NCBI GenBank assembly: GCA_938014945.1
Contig: CALLQH010000336.1
Span: 1-12,089 of the forward strand
Direction of reading: 5' to 3'
Source: an uncultured bacterium
GTDB taxonomy: Bacteria; Pseudomonadota; Alphaproteobacteria; SP197
Length of the DNA stretch: 12,089 nt
Position 1 is the first letter of the stretch; each line of letters starts with the position of its first letter. The position numbers were made by a program, and so were the translations under genes. The notes below the pieces were generated by a model. That model was not told where the DNA came from, made no database searches, and was given only the letters and a program-made list of their open reading frames with translations. This document shows positions 6,977 through 12,089 of the stretch, in pieces.

Positions 6977-9403
6977 ATGAAGAGCCATGCGCGTGTCGGC
7001 ATCATCGGTGGCGGCGTCATGGGCGCCGGCCTTGCCTATCATCTGGGGCTTGAGGGCTGGACCGACACCGTGCTGATCGAGAAGGGCGAGCTGACCTCGG
7101 GCTCCACCTGGCATGCCGCCGGCCAGTGCCCCAGCTTCATCGGCGACTACAACATGGCCAAGATCCACCACTACTCCAACACGCTTTACCCGAAGCTGGA
7201 GGAGATCACCGGCCAGTACGTCTCCTGGCACGGCGCGGGCGGCCTGCGCATCGCGACGACCCCCCAGGAAGTGGACTGGTTCCGTTATGTCGAGGGTTTT
7301 GCGCCCAATGTCGGCTTCCACATGGAGGTCGTCACCCCGGAGCGGGCGAAGGAGATCAACCCCTTCCTCAATACCGACGGCATCCTTGCCTGCGCCTGGA
7401 CCACGATGGACGGCCACATCGATCCGGCCGGCGTCTGCAACGCCATGGCCAAGGGCGCGCGCGATCTCGGCGTCACCATCATCCGGCACAACCGTGTCAC
7501 CGACGTTTCGCGCCTGCCTTCGGGCGAGTGGAAGATCCACACCGAGCAGGGCGACATCACCGTCGAGCATGTCGTCAACGCCGCGGGCTGCTACGCCCGC
7601 GAGGTCGCGGCCATGATGGGCACCACTGCGCCGATCACCAACATGGAGCACCACTACATCGTCACCGAGGCCATCCAGGCCTTCATCGACCGGGAGGAAG
7701 AGGTACCGGTGATGCGCGATCCCTGGGCTTCCTCCTACTACCGCCAGGAGCAGAAGTCGGGCCTGGTCGGCATCTACGAGTGGGAATCGACCGAAGCCTG
7801 GCGCGATACCAACAACTCGCCCGAATGGGACAGCGAGAACGAGCTCTTCTCCGACGCGCTCGACCGCATCGCGCCCTATATCGAGAGGGTCTTCTCGCGC
7901 ATGCCGGTCTATGCCGACGCCGGCATCAAGCGCATCGTCAACGGTGCGATCCCCCATACGCCCGACGGCAATCCGCTGCTCGGTCCGGCTGCCGGTCTCG
8001 ACAACGCCTGGATGTGCTGCGGCTCCTCCATCGGCATCGCCCAGGGCGGCGGCTGCGGCAAGTATCTGGCCCAGTGGATGGTCCACGGCGATGCCGAGAT
8101 CAACATGGCCGGCGTCGATCCGCGCCGCTTCGGCAGTTATGCCGATGGCGCCTATACGGCGGCGAAGTCCCATCAGGACTACGCCCACATGTATGCCACC
8201 CATCTGCCCGGCGACGAGCGTCCCGCCGCCCGCCCGGCGCGCGCTTCGACCCTCTATGAGAAGCTCGCCGCCAAGGGTGCGGTCCATACGGAAGCCTTCG
8301 GCTGGGAGCGCCCGAAGTGGTTCTCGCTGGACGGCCGCGAGGAGGAGACCGGCTTCCGCCGCAACAACACCCATGCGGTCGTCGGTGCCGAATGCGCCGC
8401 GGTGCGCCAGCGGGTGGGCATCCTGGATCTCTCCAGCTTCGCCAAGTTCGAGGTCACCGGCCGCGATGCCGGCGCCTTCCTCGACCGCATCTTCGCCAAC
8501 CGCATGCCGCGCAAGGTCGGCGGCATCACGCTGGCCCATCGTCTGGGCGCCGACGGCCGCATCCATGGTGAGTCGACGATCACGCGCCTGGCGGAGGAGC
8601 GTTACTACGTCCTCTCGGGCGCTTCCTGGGAGGTGCGCGATGAGGACGGTTTCCGTGAGGCCCGTGTCGAGGGCGAGGACGTCTCGATCGAGAACGTCAC
8701 CGACCACATCGGCATCCTGGTGCTGGCCGGTCCCCGCGCCCGCGACGTGCTCGGTGCCGTCACCGACGCCGACCTTTCCAACGATGCCTTCCGCTGGCTC
8801 ACCGGCAAGGCCATCAAGGCTGCCGGCATCGATCTGGTAGCCCTGCGCGTCAACTACGTCGGCTCCCTGGGCTGGGAGCTGCACTGCCCGATGAACCGCA
8901 TGGGCGAGCTTTACGACGCCCTGTGGGCGGCGGGCGAAAAACACGGCATCGCCGATTTCGGCACCTATGCCCTCAACAGCCTGCGCATGGAAAAGGCCTA
9001 CAAGGGCATGGCCGTGGAGATGACCAACGAGATCACGCCCGTCGAGGCCGACATCATGCGCTTCGTGCGCCTGGAGAAGGACTTCCAGGGCAAGGCCGCG
9101 GTGCAGTCGGTGCAGCAGGCGGGCCATGCCGCCCAGCTCGTCTATGCCGAGGTCGATCTGGCCGGCGGCGACAGCGATCCGCGCGGCGGCGAGCCCGTCT
9201 TCGACGGCGAGACCTGCGTCGGCGTCACCACTTCGGGCGGTTACGGCCACCACACGGGCAAGAGCCTGGTCTTTGCCTATGTCCCCCCGAAGCTCGCCGC
9301 GCCGGGCAGCAGCTTCGCCATCGAGATTCTGGGCGAGCGCAAGACCTGCACCGTGCTTGCCGATGCCGCCTACGACCCGGAGAACACCGCGCTAAAGAGC
9401 TGA
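6977..9403 (+). CDS. Dimethylglycine/sarcosine dehydrogenase-type flavoprotein with GcvT-like domain
   Basis: Predicted FAD enzyme that oxidatively demethylates an N-methylated amino acid (dimethylglycine or sarcosine being the usual family substrates), with the C-terminal folate domain capturing the one-carbon unit. The start ATG is supported by AGGAG (6964-6968) eight bases upstream. Of 808 residues, about 1-430 form the DAO-type oxidoreductase: Rossmann motif GIIGGGVMGAG (8-18), then TSGSTWHAAG, whose histidine 46 is at the position of the covalent FAD attachment in this family, and a GNPLLGPAAGLDNAW segment near the domain end. A linker domain follows. From about 480 the GcvT/aminomethyltransferase fold is seen: FAKFEVTGRDAGAFLDRI, NYVGSLGWELHCP, LNSLRMEKAYKGMAVEMTNE, and a C-terminal barrel (GYGHHTGKSLVFAYV). 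Length is typical of the family. It stands alone, 65 bases after ccmI, with no sarcosine oxidase subunits or folate genes nearby, so the substrate is not fixed by context; another methylated amine is possible. Confidence 0.87.
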   Translation: MKSHARVGIIGGGVMGAGLAYHLGLEGWTDTVLIEKGELTSGSTWHAAGQCPSFIGDYNMAKIHHYSNTLYPKLEEITGQYVSWHGAGGLRIATTPQEVDWFRYVEGFAPNVGFHMEVVTPERAKEINPFLNTDGILACAWTTMDGHIDPAGVCNAMAKGARDLGVTIIRHNRVTDVSRLPSGEWKIHTEQGDITVEHVVNAAGCYAREVAAMMGTTAPITNMEHHYIVTEAIQAFIDREEEVPVMRDPWASSYYRQEQKSGLVGIYEWESTEAWRDTNNSPEWDSENELFSDALDRIAPYIERVFSRMPVYADAGIKRIVNGAIPHTPDGNPLLGPAAGLDNAWMCCGSSIGIAQGGGCGKYLAQWMVHGDAEINMAGVDPRRFGSYADGAYTAAKSHQDYAHMYATHLPGDERPAARPARASTLYEKLAAKGAVHTEAFGWERPKWFSLDGREEETGFRRNNTHAVVGAECAAVRQRVGILDLSSFAKFEVTGRDAGAFLDRIFANRMPRKVGGITLAHRLGADGRIHGESTITRLAEERYYVLSGASWEVRDEDGFREARVEGEDVSIENVTDHIGILVLAGPRARDVLGAVTDADLSNDAFRWLTGKAIKAAGIDLVALRVNYVGSLGWELHCPMNRMGELYDALWAAGEKHGIADFGTYALNSLRMEKAYKGMAVEMTNEITPVEADIMRFVRLEKDFQGKAAVQSVQQAGHAAQLVYAEVDLAGGDSDPRGGEPVFDGETCVGVTTSGGYGHHTGKSLVFAYVPPKLAAPGSSFAIEILGERKTCTVLADAAYDPENTALKS

Positions 9404-9425
9404 GGTCTCTCTCTCCCGCTACCAG

Positions 9426-9464
9426 ATGGTCATGGTCCGGCTCGACCGGACCATCCATGCTGTG
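9426..9464 (+). repeat. Palindromic REP-like element, copy A
   Basis: A 9-bp perfect stem, ATGGTCCGG (9432-9440) with CCGGACCAT (9446-9454), closes a CTCGA loop. It lengthens by ATGG/CCAT (9426-9429, 9455-9458) across a two-base bulge. It follows the template GTCAT-stem-CTYGA-stem-ATCCATGCTGTG. It starts 22 bases after the stop of the flavoprotein gene, so in RNA it could also end or protect that transcript. Confidence 0.75.
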
Positions 9465-9507
9465 ACCTAGCCGCAGGCGCGCCTCCGGTGTGATGCGGAA
9501 GGAACGC

Positions 9508-9545
9508 CACAGCATGGATCCTCCGGTCAAGCCGGAGGATGACAT
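9508..9545 (-). repeat. Palindromic REP-like element, copy B (inverted)
   Basis: A 9-bp perfect stem, ATCCTCCGG (9518-9526) with CCGGAGGAT (9532-9540), closes a TCAAG loop. Its reverse complement (9543 to 9508) aligns without gaps to copy A (9429-9464), with 31 of 36 bases identical. Four of the five differences are paired stem changes that keep base pairing; the fifth is a C/T change in the loop. Read on the plus strand it encodes HSMDPPVKPEDD, a spurious peptide familiar from alphaproteobacterial genomes. Confidence 0.78.
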
Positions 9546-9639
9546 GATTGAGGAGAAACGAACGGGCAGGCGCAGTCACCCGGTCGTTCGCACCCGGCCA
9601 GGCTCCTGCCGTCGAAAGCCCCGGGCTGAACCCGCTCTG

Positions 9640-12089
9640 CTAGCGGCGCTTGCCGTCCGTCTCCTCGTCGGTCTCCTCCACCGACAGTGGCTCGGATTCC
9701 ATGTCGGCGGTGGCCTCATGCGCGGAACGCGCCACCGAGCCGCGCGGCGGATAATCGAGCGTGCCAGCGAGTTCCTCCTGGCGCCGGTCGGCGAGGTCGG
9801 GGAAGGGCAGTTCGCCCTTCTCGCGCCAGCGCGCCACTTCCTCGGCCGCGGTCCTGGCGAGCTCCTCGTCCAGGCCGCCGTCCTGGCCGTGGTAGAGCGT
9901 GCGCGAGGGATAGGCAAAACCGCTGCCGGACTCGCGCACCAGCGCCTTGATGCGCAGGAACACGTCCTCGCGCACGGCATAGAAATCGTTCCAGTCCCGT
10001 GTCGCGACATAGACGCGGATGTCGACGTCGAGCGAGGACTCGCCGTATCCGGCGAAGCGTACGCGTACCGTATCGCGGTCGATCCTGGGGTGGGCGAGCA
10101 GCATCTCGCGCAGCTTGGCCAGCAGGTAGAGAAGCTGGTCGTCCCCGGTCTCGTAACGCAGCTGCAGGTTGGTCTTGAGCAGCATGCGGTCGCAGCGGGC
10201 CCAGTTGACGATCTCCATGTCGACGAACTTGGCGTTGGGGATCGAGATCAGGGTCCGGTCGAGCGCGCGCACCTGGGTCGAGCGCACGCCGATCGCCTCG
10301 ATGGTGCCGCTCATGCCGCTGAAGGAGCAGTAGTCGCCCACCTTGACCGGCTTGTCGGTGAACAGGATGAAACCGCCGATCAGGTTTTCGAGCGTCGGCC
10401 GGATCGCCAGGGCCACCGCCAGACCGCCGACACCGAGACCGGCGAGCAGCGGCAAGACATCGAAGCCCAGCAGGGTCAGTTCATAGATCACGATGCCCGC
10501 CATGAAGCCGATGCCCGTGATGCTGCCGACGATGCTCACCAGGCTGGCGTTGATGCCGCCTTCGGAGATCTTCGGTGAAGCGATGATGGTGCGCGCGATG
10601 GCGGAGGCGACGCGCCAGACGATGAAGGCGTCGAAGAAGATCTCGACCAGCCCAACCGTCAGCAGCAGATTGACCAGCAGGTCGCCGGTGATGTTGATCT
10701 CGTAGTTGAGCAGATCGCTCATCCAGCCGACCTCGACCGTGGCCAGGACCGGCGCGGCGATCAGGATCCAGCGTCCTGCGAGCGGGCGGGTCATGGCGGC
10801 GAGGCCGGAAACGATCCGGAAGGTCAGCCAGATCGCCAGTGCGGTGAGTGCGATCAGCAGCACCAGAGAGACCCACTGCCACACGGTCTGTTCGCCATAG
10901 ACCGTTTTCGTCCAGGCCGGCAGCTCGGCCACGATCGGCCCCAGGAAATGAGCTCCGGGAACCAGGTATCCGGGATAGGTGATGTAGTACTCGTAGAACC
11001 CCGGTGAGGTCTGGGGCGACTGGTACTCCAGCAGATCGTAGAGGTTGTCGGCCTGCCGGTAGGGCAGGTCGTCCAGCAGATCGTACATCTGCGGCAGGGC
11101 TTCCATCGTCACCTGGTCGAACAGGAACTCGCCGACCCGGTCGCCCTGCTCCATGCGCTCGATCTCGATCTCCGTGCCCGGAAGCCGCCAGCGATAGGGC
11201 TCGTCCACATCGCTGGGCTCGATGATCTCGGTCTCACCCGGCACGGAGTCGACCGGCGGCAAGGCGATGCGGTCGAGCACTTCCTTCAGCATCAGCGCGC
11301 GTTCGATGCCGAAGTCCTCGCGCTGGGCCGGTGGCACTTCGCTCAGGTCGAAGGCCGCGACGGCCTGGGCGATCAGCAGCCTGGCGCGCTCGTCGGCGTC
11401 CCGCGCCTCGGCGGTGGTGATGGCCGGCGGTGTGGCGTCGAGCGCGGCCTGAGCCTCCCGCGCGATGCGATAGGCTTCGTTCATGCTCGCCATGAAGCTT
11501 TCGAGCGTGGCGAGCGGGCTGGAGAAGTCGCCGCCCTTGAGGCGCGTGGCGACCACACTGCTGTCGGCGCCCAGAAGGCCGTTGGGTGCGAACCATTCCG
11601 CGTGGTCGATATCGTGGCCGGGTGCGTCGGGCAGCAGCTCGACACGGCGATAATCGCGGTCGAGACGGCTCACGGTGAGGGCCGAGAACAGGTATTCGCC
11701 ATCGTAGGCGCCGCCGTTCTGGCGAACGATGCGCAGCCGGGTTCCCGGAATGGTCCAGGACGCGATATTGCCTGCCGCCACCTCGGCATCGCCCGGCACC
11801 GTGTCGAGTGGCGGCAGTTCGATCCGCTCGAGAATTTCGTTCAGCAGCAGAATGCGCCGCGCCTGCTCCCGGAACGAGGTGCCATAGGGCGTGGCGCTGA
11901 AGTCCATCGTCTCGCGCAGGCCGCGGAACAGCAGGTGATGCCGGTCGGAGATTCCTTCGGAGTCCCAGATCGCCACGATCTCGTCGGAGAGCGCGATGAA
12001 GCTTTTCAGGGTGTCGCGTGGACTCGACGTGTCGGCCGGATGGAGCGGGTTGAGAATGCCGAGCTCCGGGTCGGCCTCCTGGGCCTTCG
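9640..12089 (-). CDS. Large MscS-family mechanosensitive channel, 5' end outside window
   Basis: Predicted inner-membrane channel that opens under membrane tension to release solutes after osmotic downshift. The frame is open to the right edge, and conserved repeat sequence runs through the GTG at 11976, so the start lies beyond the window; 815 residues are visible. Residues are counted from the edge. The N-terminal part has two copies of one domain (about 17-153 and 184-343), each beginning SSP-x-x-TL-x-SF and containing ERIELPPLDTVPG or DRIALPPVDSVPG, an IPGT or LPGT strand, and GEYLF or GEFLF. Membrane helices follow at about 401-428, 435-456, 466-499 and 513-543. The glycine/alanine-rich pore helix GLGVGGLAVALAIRPTLEN is at about 545-570. 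The MscS beta domain follows, with DKPVKVGDYC, GTIEAIGVRSTQVRALDRT and ISIPNAKFVDMEIVNW, then the alpha/beta C-terminal domain and a charged tail ending in an acidic, disordered-looking stretch. It converges on the flavoprotein gene. Confidence 0.93.
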   Translation of the reverse strand, partial: KAQEADPELGILNPLHPADTSSPRDTLKSFIALSDEIVAIWDSEGISDRHHLLFRGLRETMDFSATPYGTSFREQARRILLLNEILERIELPPLDTVPGDAEVAAGNIASWTIPGTRLRIVRQNGGAYDGEYLFSALTVSRLDRDYRRVELLPDAPGHDIDHAEWFAPNGLLGADSSVVATRLKGGDFSSPLATLESFMASMNEAYRIAREAQAALDATPPAITTAEARDADERARLLIAQAVAAFDLSEVPPAQREDFGIERALMLKEVLDRIALPPVDSVPGETEIIEPSDVDEPYRWRLPGTEIEIERMEQGDRVGEFLFDQVTMEALPQMYDLLDDLPYRQADNLYDLLEYQSPQTSPGFYEYYITYPGYLVPGAHFLGPIVAELPAWTKTVYGEQTVWQWVSLVLLIALTALAIWLTFRIVSGLAAMTRPLAGRWILIAAPVLATVEVGWMSDLLNYEINITGDLLVNLLLTVGLVEIFFDAFIVWRVASAIARTIIASPKISEGGINASLVSIVGSITGIGFMAGIVIYELTLLGFDVLPLLAGLGVGGLAVALAIRPTLENLIGGFILFTDKPVKVGDYCSFSGMSGTIEAIGVRSTQVRALDRTLISIPNAKFVDMEIVNWARCDRMLLKTNLQLRYETGDDQLLYLLAKLREMLLAHPRIDRDTVRVRFAGYGESSLDVDIRVYVATRDWNDFYAVREDVFLRIKALVRESGSGFAYPSRTLYHGQDGGLDEELARTAAEEVARWREKGELPFPDLADRRQEELAGTLDYPPRGSVARSAHEATADMESEPLSVEETDEETDGKRR

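Larger units (their letters stand above)
9426..9545. repeat. Inverted pair of REP-like palindromes (REPIN/BIME-like unit)
   Basis: Copies A and B face each other, sharing exact 12-base inner arms, ATCCATGCTGTG (9453-9464) and CACAGCATGGAT (9508-9519). They flank a 43-base core (9465-9507) that itself has CCGCA/TGCGG arms (9471-9475, 9494-9498). A single-stranded form could fold as one large hairpin or as two separate ones. The pair sits between convergent genes, where such units often serve as bidirectional transcript ends. No RAYT transposase gene is in the window. Confidence 0.6.
9404..9639. other. Intergenic region between convergent genes
   Basis: This 236-base gap separates the stops of two convergent genes. 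Bases 9426-9545 hold the paired palindromic repeats described separately. The remaining 9546-9639 has only weak structure: CGAACG/CGTTCG arms (9559-9564, 9585-9590), a 7-base direct repeat CACCCGG (9577-9583, 9591-9597), and GGCAGG/CCTGCC arms (9565-9570, 9605-9610). I see no T-run-backed terminator on either strand and no credible coding sequence. Confidence 0.7.

Noticed and set aside
6938..9253. 771-residue minus-strand frame opposite the flavoprotein gene
   Set aside because: It has no domain motifs and ends in an intergenic hairpin; the sense strand carries an intact Rossmann and GcvT-like architecture.
9559..9620. Possible terminator for the channel gene on the minus strand
   Set aside because: Arms are only 4-6 bp with long loops and no T-run follows; not enough to call.
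9490..10578. 362-residue plus-strand frame antisense to the channel gene
   Set aside because: It starts inside palindrome copy B, and the rest is the reverse of conserved MscS coding sequence. No ribosome binding site suits its ATG.
11974..11976. GTG at 11976 as the start of the channel gene
   Set aside because: The frame continues open to 12089 and contains the SSPRDTLKSF start of the first repeated domain, so the true start is outside the window.
1..12089. CRISPR arrays, tRNA or rRNA genes, insertion sequences, prophage or defence genes
   Set aside because: Reading both strands showed no regularly spaced repeats, cloverleaf-like sequences, transposase or integrase motifs, or phage-type genes.

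Overview
The window looks like a chromosomal segment of a high-GC alphaproteobacterium, possibly of the Rhodospirillales or a related order. The evidence is strongly GC-biased third codon positions, which produce long antisense shadow frames under every gene. It also includes System I cytochrome c maturation genes in the order ccmF-ccmH-ccmI, and an intergenic palindromic repeat of the kind whose spurious translation (HSMDPPVKPEDD) is common in alphaproteobacterial genomes. The taxonomic placement is an inference; there is no rRNA or other marker gene here.

Layout from left to right. (1) The 3' part of an NADP-type glutamate dehydrogenase gene (gdhA), cut by the left edge. (2) A 103-base gap with three successive hairpins; the last pairs with the ribosome binding site of the next gene. 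(3) A thiamine-diphosphate enzyme of the acetolactate synthase large-subunit family, starting at GTG 1256. (4) A 132-base gap with a long GC hairpin, probably a terminator, and a possible promoter. (5) A tightly coupled ccmF-ccmH-ccmI operon, joined by two ATGA overlaps. (6) A 65-base gap, then an 808-residue dimethylglycine/sarcosine dehydrogenase-type flavoprotein with a C-terminal GcvT-like folate domain. (7) A 236-base gap between convergent genes, holding an inverted pair of palindromes with compensatory stem changes (REPIN/BIME-like). (8) On the minus strand, a large MscS-family mechanosensitive channel whose 5' end lies beyond the right edge. Its N-terminal region carries the same domain twice.

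Functionally this is mostly core metabolism and envelope biology: ammonia assimilation, pyruvate condensation, heme attachment to cytochromes c, methylamine-type demethylation into one-carbon metabolism, and osmotic protection. Only the ccm genes clearly form one pathway. I see no defence system, phage, insertion sequence, CRISPR array, tRNA or rRNA. The signals most worth following are the structured leader of the acetolactate synthase-like gene, the covarying inverted repeat pair, the duplicated domains in the channel and in CcmI, and the absence of ccmG and ccmE from the ccm cluster.
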